From IMG/VR virus record IMGVR_UViG_3300006810_000110, positions 1-41,596 of that record: 41,596 nt of DNA. One strand, 5' to 3'. Position numbers and translations under genes: made by a program. Origin of the DNA: a virus. A model generated the notes under the pieces. It was given only the letters and a program-made list of their open reading frames with translations. It searched no databases and was not told the origin of the DNA. Positions 15,224-24,820 of the stretch are shown one piece after another. The stretch's first letter is position 1. The number at the start of each line of letters is the position of its first letter.

Positions 15224-18200
15224 ATGCGAGAAACCTCTCTTGATACACTTGACAGGGCTCGTGAAATCTTTACCAAGTCGTTGATTGACGGTATCGGTAA
15301 ATCCGATGCTGCTGCTGATTTCTTTCTTTCAGCCGTCAGCGCTGAACGCAATGGTTACATTTTGAGCGAAAGCGATGAGTCACTTATCAAGATGTTTTAT
15401 TCTGTTCTTCGTAAGGAAGAAGAAATATCAGGTCAAGCAGGTTCATACAATCTCGACGAAGAGGGTGATGTCTCAGCAGGTAAAGGAGGTGCGTTTCAGG
15501 CTGACGTTGGTCGTGCCATCAGCGCAGGTGCGGGTATGAATTTGGCTGATAACCCTTCATACAACGAACAACGCGTTGTCCCCCCAATGCCCGGTGAGTC
15601 TCTTTCAGGTCGCCAGTTCAAGACAGTCAATGGTGATGCTGATGACCCTTATCGCACACACAACTATCTCGGCTCGTACCTCAATCCACTTCATGGAAAT
15701 ATGCATGACATCGTTGGAGACTTTTATGTTCATTCCGATGACCCTTATGCACAGTCGCAAAGTGAAATTGACGCATACAAAGAAGCAGGTTGGGAAGACC
15801 ACGCGAATGACAATGAGCACGACTTTCTCCTGAATCAGTTTCACTATGGTCGTCTGGATACCAAGCATGGTACAAATCACGCACTCTATGAACAAGACTA
15901 TCGCAATTGGACGCAGCGCAATCAAAGTCAGTTGGATGAACTTCGTTTACGTATGGAGCAAGATGGCAAAACAGATGATGAGATAAGTCATTACTTGAAA
16001 AAACAGCACATCAATCAGAAAAAGGAGGAATGGAAACAGAACCTTGGTTTGATGGATTACCTGTTTGGCATGGAGTGGTTGACTCCCGAAGAGCGAGCAA
16101 AAGCCTATGCTCACATGGAAAAGCATGGCGGGGCCGATGCTTTGCAGCCATTGACGTTTGGTCGTCATGATGGTAACATTGATTTTATGCCTCGATTCAA
16201 GCGCAACTTTCATCAGCGATTTGCTGGATTGTATGACCATTGGAAGCGAGACCCTGCTGGTCCGGGTCATGGGATGGAGATAACGCACAAGCCTTTGCCT
16301 GAGTCGGCTGAATACGTAGAACAAGTTCACAACATTGATGCTATGGAACGGCACAACACACCCGGTAAACAAAACTCATACGCTCGTGCAATAGCCGATT
16401 TCAATTATAGATACGAAGACTATGCGAGAGTCAATAATCTTGCACGTCGAAACTTTGACAACTCCCAAGTGCCGTACATTTACGGTCGTACCAAAGGTGG
16501 TGCGAAAACGCTTGATAATATCGAATGGCAAAAGCGCGTTGCATCTGACAAAAAAAGTCCCACTGGAATTCGTAACAATCACATGAGTTATGAGATGATG
16601 AAACTCATGCTGGGTGTTGGCCCTGACGGACAGATTTACGAGGACGGTGAACACCCACTTTGGGGCGATTTATGGAGAAAAGACGATGCTGAGTTTTCAC
16701 AAGACGAGGTTGATGCCATCATGCAACAGCGCTCTCGTACTGCAAAGCAAACTGCTGCGGCAGGAAGGATGGCCAGAAATCATGGTTCGTTTCACTATGG
16801 CACGTTCATTGACCCAAGCGTTTACGGATTCAACATTGATGCAAATGGCGCACCTTCCAACGAAACGCTTGCAACGTATTGGCATCGCCCATTTTTGGGA
16901 GGCGGGGGATTAGGTAAACATCCGAATGAGTTGTACAATCTTCTTCACCATCATACACTTAGTTACGTTCCCAAGAAAGAAAGTGCTGGTCGTACATACG
17001 ACGAGGCTGGACAAGTCATTGAACAAGAAGATGACATCAGTGACGAATATGCCGAATATCTCGCTGGTCTTGACGGCGGAGAAAGTGAACAAGAAGAGCA
17101 AGAGATGGTTCCTCACTTTGAAGAAACCACCCTTGGAGCAAATCGGAAACAGCACAGTCTTTTGTTTTCAAGAACGGGTAATGCAATCACAGGTCGTCAT
17201 TCGTACAGTGGTGCAAGCAAACACAGCATGTTACCGTTCTTAGGACCGTTTGGTCAGCAAGATGTTAATTTGTTTCAAATGATGGACCGCAAACAATTGG
17301 CAACGGTCAATCCGAAGGGTGACTCTATGGATGCGACGGCGAATATGAATCCGTGGAACGTTTTGTATTCATCAAGAATCAAAGGTGTTTCTGGAAACAA
17401 CGCTCATACCGAGCGCCATACAACAACGGTTGATTCAGCGTTCAACAACAAGGTCAATCGAGAATATCATAACGCCAGAAAAACAGGTGACAGAGATGCT
17501 GCTGAGAAGGCTCACAAATCTCTTCATGGAGAGATTACTGGCCATCTCAGAACACATAATCCACTGGGTGCCATAGGCGGCTCAACGAACACTGAGCAGT
17601 TTATGAATTCTCAAGCCCATCAGTATCATTATCCCGGTTACATGTTAGGGTTTGCAAATCCTCCAATGAGCCCTGCACCGTCTGTGTTGGCGCACGATGA
17701 CAGACGAATTCGACCTACCTTACGTAATCCCGATGATGTGCACTTACTTGCACGACGCCATGCTCATCCTGCTAAAGCCGAACTTGACGACGTTCTCGAT
17801 AAAATCGACCAAGACTATCAATCGCGCATTAACTTGCCCGGTTTGACTGATGAGCAAAAGCAAGAGTTGGAAGAAGAAATGCAACGTCGTACTGACAGAG
17901 CACATTCCAATTTTAGAACGTCGATGTATCCTTCAAGTGAATCACTGAACATCGCACCTGACTTGGCAGGTGAAGGTTTGTTGGAAGGAAGGCTTAGTGA
18001 AGCCCAACCTTTGACAGAGGACGAAGAGCGATACTTTAGTTTGATTGAACAAGCCCAGCCGATGTTCGACAGATTGGAAGACCCCAATCTCAGTGACAGA
18101 GAAAGGGATGAGATTCGCCAACAAATCATACCTATCAATCTAGAGTTGGATGAGTTAGAATCCAGCCTCGACCGTTATGCAGGTACGATTTACCTACGAG

Positions 18201-20980
18201 GAGCAAGCGGTCATCAGAACACATTCTATGACAAAATGGTAGCCGATACCAATGCTATTGCTGACGCAGGGGTACATCTGAAAAACATCGCAGACCCTGA
18301 AACACTGGCTCAGATTTTCAATCCGAATGCTGACCACGCTACAGTAGAAGCAAACATACGCATGTGGGCAAAGATGGCGAACGATTATCTGAACATGGCT
18401 CCACATGATGCTCACGGTATTCACACCATGGGTACGGGTGAGTATTCAGAAGAAGGTTTCCAGCCTCACACAGACATTGGTCGCTCTGTAAAGCAAGCAA
18501 TTCATCGTATGTCTGACCCGCTTGACATTACGCTTCAAGGGCTGGCTTCAACAGAAGGTGGGCTGGCAAAGGGTGTCGAAAACGCCATAGATTCAATCAT
18601 GGACACACTCGGCTTTGACAGAGGCAATCCTCAGTTGCGAAAAACGGCGACCGAGTATTTTGAAAATACGGTCATGCCTCGCCTTGCTCAAACTGGACAA
18701 CATGGCGCTCCAGTCATGACGCTTGGTCAATTGTTCAAAGAAATGTACCCTGACGTTGATTTGGATGCTGCGGTTAAGAGTTTGTCACAGACAAGCGGTG
18801 CTGCTACTCGTGATACCGATACTATGGCCAAGGTGAATGAACTGTTCCGTTCCATCGACCCGCGCAACGATGAACGAAACAGGCAACTCGGCATTCATCA
18901 TCATATGGCGCACAGTACCGACGACCGACATCCAGAAGGTACGATGACGACCAAGGCTTCTCGGTTTGGCAGCGCAAAGAAGAAACGACAGCGATACATG
19001 GACGAGCATCATAACACGCAACAAAAGTTGAATTCAATCATTACAGGGTTCCCTGAACTTGGCGCTGCTGAACAAATCGTGGACAAGAAGCGAGGTTTGA
19101 CACGCGTACCCATTGACCGCTTTGGTCCGAACTCGCATTCGGTGCACAGTTTGTACAACTCCGCAGGATATGCTCACGAAATGGGAGGCGAGTTTTCTCC
19201 GAACTTCGATTATAAGATTTCTCCAAACGGTGAAGTTTCTATTCGTCTGATGCCTCAAGGTAATCCTCAATTGTTGGTTCAGCCACTTGAAACGTTTTGG
19301 AACAAAGTCGCACCTGATGCTTGGTTGCGTATGCTACGTGGACCTGAACATCAAGAGGCAAGAGAAGGACTAAACACACAAGACAGAATAGGTGCACAGT
19401 TCAGAGTCAATTCTGTAGGACTTACACGTAACGCTGACAAAACCAGCGTTGGTAAAAGCGACATTGGACTGGCTGACTTGACCAATCCTGATATTATCCG
19501 CAAAGAACTTGGCAGTAAGATTCCTACGTTGCAACCAATGCATCGTATCTTTGAACTTGACGACCTTGAACAACTTCGTGGATTCTCAGGCGACTGGATT
19601 GTATCGCACATGCCTGACGGCGAGCGAGGTTTTGTCGAAAAGAAAGACGACGAAGTATCATCTGTTTTGTTTGATTTGTCTGACGAGGACAAAGACAACT
19701 TCAAGCAGGTTACTGATGAAGACTTCCACGTCGATGTCATCAAGTTGGAAGACGGCTACTACATCTTCGACGTTGTCGAGTTTGCAGGTAAAGAAGTACA
19801 CGACGTTATCATATCCGACCGCATCAAAATTTTGCGAGGTGGTATGGAGGGTATCGAAAACGTACATGTTCCAAGTGCAAGCGATACAAGGTTGGCTGAC
19901 GATGCAGGTTTGAAATCAGCCGTTGAAGATTTGCAAAAGGAATACGAAACGCTACTGTTGCGAGATGCCAAGTCCGTTTACATGGCAGGTGAGTTACGTC
20001 ATCCAAAGTGGGTCATGCTCAAACCGGGTCGTGACGTTGTTTTACGTGTACTGGAGCGAAGGGGCAACGGTCCTTACACGTACAGGCTCGGTACTGGTCC
20101 GATTACTCAAGATGAACACATCGGTAACCGTGCGGTCGAATCGCAAGGTGAAACCTACATGGATGTCGGTGCAGCGTTCAACAGTCCTGAAAAGTTCAAC
20201 GAAGGTGACCACGTACGTGTCAATGTTGCCAACGTCAGTAAGGTTGAGTCGGCGGAGGACAACACGGTGTACACATTGTCTGGTTCTGAGATTGTCGAAG
20301 AAGCCGAAGGTGAGGGCCTTGTAAGTCAAGAAACGCTGGGTATGCTCGCTAAGTCACTTGATTCGCAATGGATATGCGAAGTTCACCGAGCCAAGAGTGG
20401 CATTCGTGTTATCATGCCTCAGGGTGATGTCGTGTACAAAACGACAGAGTCAGGTGGAATTTGGACAGCGCACTCTCCGTTGGCGTCAAGCGACTATCTC
20501 ATCCGCCTGTCTGAAAGTCAAAGACCTTACTGGAGTCCAATCGCAGGTGCATTGCTCAAGGCTGATGTCGAAATCAAAGAGGAAGTACACGAAAGTCAAG
20601 GTGACGCTAAGCCTCTCATAGAGCCAAAGAAGGTTCAAGATGCTGAGTGGTGGAACAAGAAACAGAAGCAAAAAGTATTGGTCAAAGGTCTCGCTTTGGT
20701 TGATAAATTCTTGAAGAGTGGTGCAGGAGCGGTAGGTCAATCGAGTACAGGTACGATGGGATTGGGCATTGACTACGCTACACCCATCGAATCACCGATG
20801 GGTCCAACCAATTTGAACGACGAAAAGACCATGCCAGACTTCGACAATCGCAAGCGTCCCGGCGAAGACGCTCCTATTGAGCCCGGAGAGGATGAAGACG
20901 ACGACCCTAAACACGTTACCATTCCCACAGAAGGCGGAGAATTGGAGATAAGTAGCGACAAGGCCATCCTTCGTACTTGA
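15224..20980 (+). CDS. Giant head-region protein with degenerate DNA-ligase-like and OB domains
   Basis: The product has 1918 residues. GGTGAT at 15214-15219 favours ATG 15224; GTG 15215 or ATG 15218 would add two or three residues. Residues 1-1400 are rich in His, Asp, Asn and Tyr, with predicted helices, and match no known family. Residues about 1442-1605 follow the order of ATP-dependent DNA ligase motifs: MPDGER (1463-1468) as motif I, IFDVVEFAGKEVHD (near 1515) as motif IIIa, LLLRDAKSVYMAG as motif IV and HPKWVMLKP (near 1593) as motif V. An OB-like segment follows at about 1640-1690 (EGDHVRVNV). The nucleotide-accepting Lys of motif I is Met and the motif III Glu is not found, so it should be catalytically dead. 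The acidic C-terminal tail precedes the protease gene. Confidence 0.8.
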   Translation: MRETSLDTLDRAREIFTKSLIDGIGKSDAAADFFLSAVSAERNGYILSESDESLIKMFYSVLRKEEEISGQAGSYNLDEEGDVSAGKGGAFQADVGRAISAGAGMNLADNPSYNEQRVVPPMPGESLSGRQFKTVNGDADDPYRTHNYLGSYLNPLHGNMHDIVGDFYVHSDDPYAQSQSEIDAYKEAGWEDHANDNEHDFLLNQFHYGRLDTKHGTNHALYEQDYRNWTQRNQSQLDELRLRMEQDGKTDDEISHYLKKQHINQKKEEWKQNLGLMDYLFGMEWLTPEERAKAYAHMEKHGGADALQPLTFGRHDGNIDFMPRFKRNFHQRFAGLYDHWKRDPAGPGHGMEITHKPLPESAEYVEQVHNIDAMERHNTPGKQNSYARAIADFNYRYEDYARVNNLARRNFDNSQVPYIYGRTKGGAKTLDNIEWQKRVASDKKSPTGIRNNHMSYEMMKLMLGVGPDGQIYEDGEHPLWGDLWRKDDAEFSQDEVDAIMQQRSRTAKQTAAAGRMARNHGSFHYGTFIDPSVYGFNIDANGAPSNETLATYWHRPFLGGGGLGKHPNELYNLLHHHTLSYVPKKESAGRTYDEAGQVIEQEDDISDEYAEYLAGLDGGESEQEEQEMVPHFEETTLGANRKQHSLLFSRTGNAITGRHSYSGASKHSMLPFLGPFGQQDVNLFQMMDRKQLATVNPKGDSMDATANMNPWNVLYSSRIKGVSGNNAHTERHTTTVDSAFNNKVNREYHNARKTGDRDAAEKAHKSLHGEITGHLRTHNPLGAIGGSTNTEQFMNSQAHQYHYPGYMLGFANPPMSPAPSVLAHDDRRIRPTLRNPDDVHLLARRHAHPAKAELDDVLDKIDQDYQSRINLPGLTDEQKQELEEEMQRRTDRAHSNFRTSMYPSSESLNIAPDLAGEGLLEGRLSEAQPLTEDEERYFSLIEQAQPMFDRLEDPNLSDRERDEIRQQIIPINLELDELESSLDRYAGTIYLRGASGHQNTFYDKMVADTNAIADAGVHLKNIADPETLAQIFNPNADHATVEANIRMWAKMANDYLNMAPHDAHGIHTMGTGEYSEEGFQPHTDIGRSVKQAIHRMSDPLDITLQGLASTEGGLAKGVENAIDSIMDTLGFDRGNPQLRKTATEYFENTVMPRLAQTGQHGAPVMTLGQLFKEMYPDVDLDAAVKSLSQTSGAATRDTDTMAKVNELFRSIDPRNDERNRQLGIHHHMAHSTDDRHPEGTMTTKASRFGSAKKKRQRYMDEHHNTQQKLNSIITGFPELGAAEQIVDKKRGLTRVPIDRFGPNSHSVHSLYNSAGYAHEMGGEFSPNFDYKISPNGEVSIRLMPQGNPQLLVQPLETFWNKVAPDAWLRMLRGPEHQEAREGLNTQDRIGAQFRVNSVGLTRNADKTSVGKSDIGLADLTNPDIIRKELGSKIPTLQPMHRIFELDDLEQLRGFSGDWIVSHMPDGERGFVEKKDDEVSSVLFDLSDEDKDNFKQVTDEDFHVDVIKLEDGYYIFDVVEFAGKEVHDVIISDRIKILRGGMEGIENVHVPSASDTRLADDAGLKSAVEDLQKEYETLLLRDAKSVYMAGELRHPKWVMLKPGRDVVLRVLERRGNGPYTYRLGTGPITQDEHIGNRAVESQGETYMDVGAAFNSPEKFNEGDHVRVNVANVSKVESAEDNTVYTLSGSEIVEEAEGEGLVSQETLGMLAKSLDSQWICEVHRAKSGIRVIMPQGDVVYKTTESGGIWTAHSPLASSDYLIRLSESQRPYWSPIAGALLKADVEIKEEVHESQGDAKPLIEPKKVQDAEWWNKKQKQKVLVKGLALVDKFLKSGAGAVGQSSTGTMGLGIDYATPIESPMGPTNLNDEKTMPDFDNRKRPGEDAPIEPGEDEDDDPKHVTIPTEGGELEISSDKAILRT

Positions 20981-20989
20981 TTAAATAGT

Positions 20990-22402
20990 ATGAGCGTAGT
21001 CTATAGAGCAATGGCAGTCACTGCACCACTACGAACTTCTCCTGTTTCTCACAGTGGAAGTATCAGTATTGTGAAGGCTGACAATGACCTTGTTATCGCC
21101 GGATATGCATCCGTCGAAATGGTCGATAAGCAGGGTGACCTCATTACACGAGGAGCCTTGAAAGATGCATTTGGGGAATTCATGAAGGCAGATGGATTCC
21201 GCAACGTACAACTCGCACATTCCAACATCCAAGTTGGACAAGTTATTCCTTCCTACACCGACTCAGATGGTCGTGTTTGGAAGTCTGGCGTCGATGATGC
21301 TGGTATGTTCGTTGTCATCAAAGTACGAGATGACATCGAAAAGGCACGAGAAGTTGCCAATGAGATTCGCAAAGGGGCCCTACGTGGTTTCAGTATTGGA
21401 GGACAAGCATTCAAGCGAATGCGAAAGAGTGACCAAGAACATGGTGACTACACAGAAATCTCCAAACTGGAACTTCACGAAGTGACCATTTGCGAAAAAG
21501 GCATAAACCCGGAGGCGACATTCCGTATATTGAAGGAGGACACACATATGAACGAAGACAACGTATTGAACGAATTATCAGGTGTATTGGACAGATTGAA
21601 TGGACGACTTGACGCAATGGAAAAGGGCGAAATGCCAGAAGGTCTGAAAGAGCACATGGCTGATAAGAAAGACGACGACAAAGACGAAGACAAAGGTGAG
21701 CAAATGGCTGGCAAAGATGAAGAAGAAAAAATGTACGGTAGTGCAGAGAACAAAGGCGAAATGGCAAAGGGCGAATACTCTGACGTCATTTCCAGCGAAT
21801 ACTTGAACTGGATGGAAAACACCTTGAAATCTCAAGGCGTAGACATCGGCAACGCTCGTGCTCACTTTGACAACATCAGCAAGGCGAACCTCGGTAGCAC
21901 CCCTGAACAAATCGGAGACGGTGCTGATTACTTCGCTGGACAAGTTAAGGGACGAGCCCAAGAAGGTGGCTCCCCATCAACCAACGCTATCGGCAAACTC
22001 AACAGTGGCGGTAGTGGAGAAGTTGCAAAGGGTTACCTACACCCAAGCGACGTTACTGCAAGCGACTTGGAGGCTGCTTACTCGGTTTACAAGGCTGCTG
22101 CACTTGAAGAGCAATTCAAGAGCAACTTGGGCAACGTCTTTGCTGACCGACTCCATAAAGAACTCCACGCTGAGGCACAAGCACAAGAGGCTGCTTCATT
22201 CGATGCACGCACTCCTCTCGCAAACATCGAGAAGGCTCTTGGTGACTTGAGTTCCCGAATCGACAACATCAGCAATGCTCCAGTACAGAGCGCTGATATT
22301 CGTAAATCCGTTTCCACTGTCGAAGTCCCGTCTACTACGGACCTTGCCAACATGGACTGGGCTGATGTACACGCATTGGCCGGGAGCGTCTTTGAGGCTT
22401 GA
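20990..22402 (+). CDS. Prohead maturation protease fused to scaffold domain
   Basis: The product has 470 residues. Residues 25-180 match HK97/XkdF-type prohead proteases (S78-like): His77 in QLAHSNI, Ser135 in LRGFSIGG, and LHEVTICEKGINPEATF near 162-178 are the family's core elements. It would cut the scaffold and capsid protein during head maturation. Residues 187-470 form an acidic, Lys/Glu-rich, helical scaffold region with Ala-rich helices, ending in MDWADVHALAGSVFEA. The ATG 20990 lacks an SD; TTAAATAG precedes it. A strong SD and in-frame ATG at 21548 suggest the scaffold is also made alone. The major capsid gene follows directly. Confidence 0.88.
   Translation: MSVVYRAMAVTAPLRTSPVSHSGSISIVKADNDLVIAGYASVEMVDKQGDLITRGALKDAFGEFMKADGFRNVQLAHSNIQVGQVIPSYTDSDGRVWKSGVDDAGMFVVIKVRDDIEKAREVANEIRKGALRGFSIGGQAFKRMRKSDQEHGDYTEISKLELHEVTICEKGINPEATFRILKEDTHMNEDNVLNELSGVLDRLNGRLDAMEKGEMPEGLKEHMADKKDDDKDEDKGEQMAGKDEEEKMYGSAENKGEMAKGEYSDVISSEYLNWMENTLKSQGVDIGNARAHFDNISKANLGSTPEQIGDGADYFAGQVKGRAQEGGSPSTNAIGKLNSGGSGEVAKGYLHPSDVTASDLEAAYSVYKAAALEEQFKSNLGNVFADRLHKELHAEAQAQEAASFDARTPLANIEKALGDLSSRIDNISNAPVQSADIRKSVSTVEVPSTTDLANMDWADVHALAGSVFEA
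21535..21550 (+). promoter_or_regulatory. Internal ribosome site and start for a separate scaffold protein
   Basis: GGAGGA (21535-21540) lies seven bases before ATG 21548, in frame with the protease gene at codon 187, exactly between the protease domain and the scaffold region. It would give a 284-residue scaffold. Phage lambda makes its scaffold Nu3 from an internal start in the protease gene C in the same way. This is a strong SD by the window's standards, while the protease's own start has none. Confidence 0.65.
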
Positions 22403-22438
22403 AGCCTGAGGGTGGAAAACAATTAGGAGATGAAAATT

Positions 22439-23566
22439 ATGGCACGAAACTACATGAGAACAATCAACGACATGGAACGCTACTACTACGGAGCAGGAAG
22501 TTCTTCCGGCTATTCCTACAGTGGTTCAGAACTACTCAAGGCGGACGCTCCGCTTTTGAGCACCACTGCTGGTACGTACCAAGCAATCTACGGACGCAAG
22601 GTTTGGTCACAACTAAACCAAGAATTCAACGCATTCTCTATCCTTCCTAAGAAGCCTTGGGACCGAAGTGGATGGCGTGTTGTCACCGCTAAGCCTTCAA
22701 AGGCTGTTGGCGGCGGTATCGCAGAGAACGGTACACTACCTGACACCACCAAACCTACCTTCCAAAACGTCGCTGCAAAGCCAAAGACCATTGCTCACTC
22801 GTTCGACATGAGCGAAGTTGCAATCTTCCTTAACGACAAGGACGACGGTCTTGGCGACATCCGCAGTGTCTTGAAGGAAGAGATGGGTAAGCACCACGCA
22901 GAGCACATCAACGATATGCTTACTGAGGACGTCACAACCGTAGCCGGTAACGACTTTGAGTCACTTGACCGAATCACCACTGGTAACAACTCGATGACAT
23001 CCGGTACACACTACGATGCAAACGATGAAGACATCTACTCCATCGACCGAAGTGCAAACACATGGGCTTTCGCTGAGGACTCGGCTGACAGTGGTTCGAC
23101 AAACCGAACCCTTTCGCTCGACCACCTTGACGAAACCTTCCGTCTCATTTGGGAACGTGGAGGTAACCCTAAGGTTATGCTCACTGGATATGACACCTTG
23201 ATGCGAATTCAGCAACTCCTCCAAGCGCAACAGCGTTTCATGGAAGAGAAGCGAGTTGTTCCTACTTTCAACGGTGTTAAGGGTGTACCCGGTGTCGAGG
23301 CAGGATTCATTGTTGCAACATACAACGGTGTCCCAATCATTCCAACGAAGGAGATGGCAAGCGACGGTATCAGCCGTATCTACATGCTCGATACCGACTA
23401 CCTCTACTTCTGCACTGCTAAGCCAACTCAGTACTTTGAAAGCGGTATTGAGACCGGTGACCCATTCGCCATTAACCGCCTCGGTCAAGAGGGACTTTAC
23501 CGTACAATGGGTGGAGTTTGGACTACTTTCTTCGGAGGTCAAGGTTCAATCCGAGACTTGTCTTGA
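22439..23566 (+). CDS. Major capsid protein, HK97 fold
   Basis: The product has 375 residues. The start at ATG 22439 has AGGAGATG upstream; ATG 22430 is too close to the SD. It forms the icosahedral shell. The order of elements is that of HK97-type capsid proteins: a helical N-arm, a central region of strands (WRVVTAKPSKAVGGGIAENG), a long spine-like helix (RSVLKEEMGKHHAEHINDMLTE is the likely region, about 138-160), and a P-domain and A-domain pattern with NPKVMLTGYDTLMRIQQLL (near 242-260) and YNGVPIIPTKEM (near 296-307). The last is typical of the C-terminal half of this fold. It directly follows the protease-scaffold gene. Confidence 0.88.
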   Translation: MARNYMRTINDMERYYYGAGSSSGYSYSGSELLKADAPLLSTTAGTYQAIYGRKVWSQLNQEFNAFSILPKKPWDRSGWRVVTAKPSKAVGGGIAENGTLPDTTKPTFQNVAAKPKTIAHSFDMSEVAIFLNDKDDGLGDIRSVLKEEMGKHHAEHINDMLTEDVTTVAGNDFESLDRITTGNNSMTSGTHYDANDEDIYSIDRSANTWAFAEDSADSGSTNRTLSLDHLDETFRLIWERGGNPKVMLTGYDTLMRIQQLLQAQQRFMEEKRVVPTFNGVKGVPGVEAGFIVATYNGVPIIPTKEMASDGISRIYMLDTDYLYFCTAKPTQYFESGIETGDPFAINRLGQEGLYRTMGGVWTTFFGGQGSIRDLS

Positions 23567-23602
23567 GGGTTGATGGAGAAACAACACAGGAGATGATGAA
23601 TT

Positions 23603-24070
23603 ATGGCAACACGAACAGAAGAACACAAAGGCATTACAATTAGTTACGAAGACGGTGACTTTAGCAACGGAACAGTCGATGTCCTCTTGGACCTCGACTT
23701 GCGAACAGGAACCCCAGTCGATGAGACTGCGTGGTTGGACGGCAATTCCGGCGGAGACTATCCGGGTACCCTAACTGGTTTCCTCGCATCCAACTCTGAC
23801 GGTAACGCTGCTGGCAGTATGCGATTGATAACAGTCGCATTTACACTTGCTGACGCTGATGAGCAAACGATGGTTTTCACATCAGGCGTTTCAAAGGTTA
23901 TCGGTATTCTCGGTACTACTTTCGCAGTAGCCGACAAGGTACTATCTGCTACATTTACCAACGAAGGCACAGCCGCTTTCGCTAAGACTGGTGGCTCTCT
24001 ACCGGGACTCACTCTTCACAGTGAAACTGCTGGTGGAGCAGGAACCGTCACAGCAATCGTACTCAACTGA
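23603..24070 (+). CDS. Small Gly/Ala/Thr-rich protein, possible capsid decoration or head-associated protein
   Basis: The product has 155 residues. The leader before ATG 23603 (GGAGATGATGAATT) closely copies that of the capsid gene, implying high expression. The sequence alternates short hydrophobic stretches with Gly, Asp and Thr, as expected for a beta-rich protein; no helix, Cys or membrane segment stands out. A gene of this size just after the major capsid gene often encodes a decoration protein or a second head protein. No family was recognised, so the role is inferred from position. Confidence 0.65.
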   Translation: MATRTEEHKGITISYEDGDFSNGTVDVLLDLDLRTGTPVDETAWLDGNSGGDYPGTLTGFLASNSDGNAAGSMRLITVAFTLADADEQTMVFTSGVSKVIGILGTTFAVADKVLSATFTNEGTAAFAKTGGSLPGLTLHSETAGGAGTVTAIVLN

Positions 24071-24081
24071 GGTGAGACTTC

Positions 24082-24480
24082 TTGCCTACAGTAACCTACG
24101 TAGGGGCTACGGTATATCGTAAGCGCCCAGACAACAAAGACAGTTGGATTCGCAAGGAACCTGTCGAAGTCAGTCAGGAATGGCTTGACAAGTACAGAAT
24201 TCCGATTTGCAGCAACCCAACTGCCTTCCTTGTCGAAGGCGACGAAGGTGTAACCGAAGACCTCGGAGAAGACGGACTACCTGATGCAGGCTGGACCAAG
24301 AAAGACATTTCTTCTTGGCTCGTCGCAAAGGGTGTTGAGTTCGGTGGCTATGCTACAAAGGCAAAACTGCTCGGACTCGTCGAGAGCACACTTAACCCTC
24401 CAGCACCTGAACCAGTGGTCGAAGAACCAGTGGTCGAAGAGGTGCAGGTAGAAACAACAACAACAGGAGATGAAGAATAA
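24082..24480 (+). CDS. Small protein with SAP/HeH-like domain, head-tail region
   Basis: The product has 132 residues and starts at TTG 24082, fixed by GAGGTGAG five bases upstream. The N-terminal 50 residues look beta-rich. Residues about 75-110 (GWTKKDISSWLVAKG, then YATKAKLLGLVES) match the two-helix SAP/HeH (LEM-like) pattern used in DNA or protein binding, often seen in phage head-tail joining proteins. The tail is Pro/Glu/Val-rich with a repeated PVVEE element. The stop TAA overlaps the next ATG by one base. Confidence 0.65.
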   Translation: MPTVTYVGATVYRKRPDNKDSWIRKEPVEVSQEWLDKYRIPICSNPTAFLVEGDEGVTEDLGEDGLPDAGWTKKDISSWLVAKGVEFGGYATKAKLLGLVESTLNPPAPEPVVEEPVVEEVQVETTTTGDEE

Positions 24481-24809
24481 TGGCAAACACAACAGCAACA
24501 ATTGACCCCCGACCAACTTACTTTGGTGACCGAATAGTAGTAACAGGCAGTTATACTGCTGGTGATGGCGCTGGTGCAGTGACAATTGCACTAGCGAGTT
24601 CGCTTACCAGTATTGACGCAATCGTCGTCAATCCGAGTTCTACTTCTCCTCAACCAGTTGAAGAAGGCTCAGCAGGCGATGCATCCGACATCGTTGTCAC
24701 ACAGACGTTTGATTTCGCAACCTTCGCAAGCACAACGATTACAATCACTCCCGGTCAAGCGGGTGGCAATGTAGTCGCCGGAACTTTCCTCGTAATCGGT
24801 CGTCGCTGA
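24480..24809 (+). CDS. Small beta-rich virion candidate
   Basis: The product has 109 residues with its ATG overlapping the previous TAA and GGAGATG upstream. The composition is Thr/Ala/Ser/Gly/Val-rich with alternating hydrophobics, so an all-beta fold is likely; it lacks Cys and Lys. No family was recognised. In position and composition it resembles the 23603 protein and may be a virion surface or minor head component. Confidence 0.55.
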   Translation: MANTTATIDPRPTYFGDRIVVTGSYTAGDGAGAVTIALASSLTSIDAIVVNPSSTSPQPVEEGSAGDASDIVVTQTFDFATFASTTITITPGQAGGNVVAGTFLVIGRR

Positions 24810-24820
24810 GGTGACAACTG

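Noticed and set aside
20981-20987. TTAAATA as a TATA box for the protease gene
   Set aside because: It is only a few bases from the ATG, too close for a TATA element of that gene.
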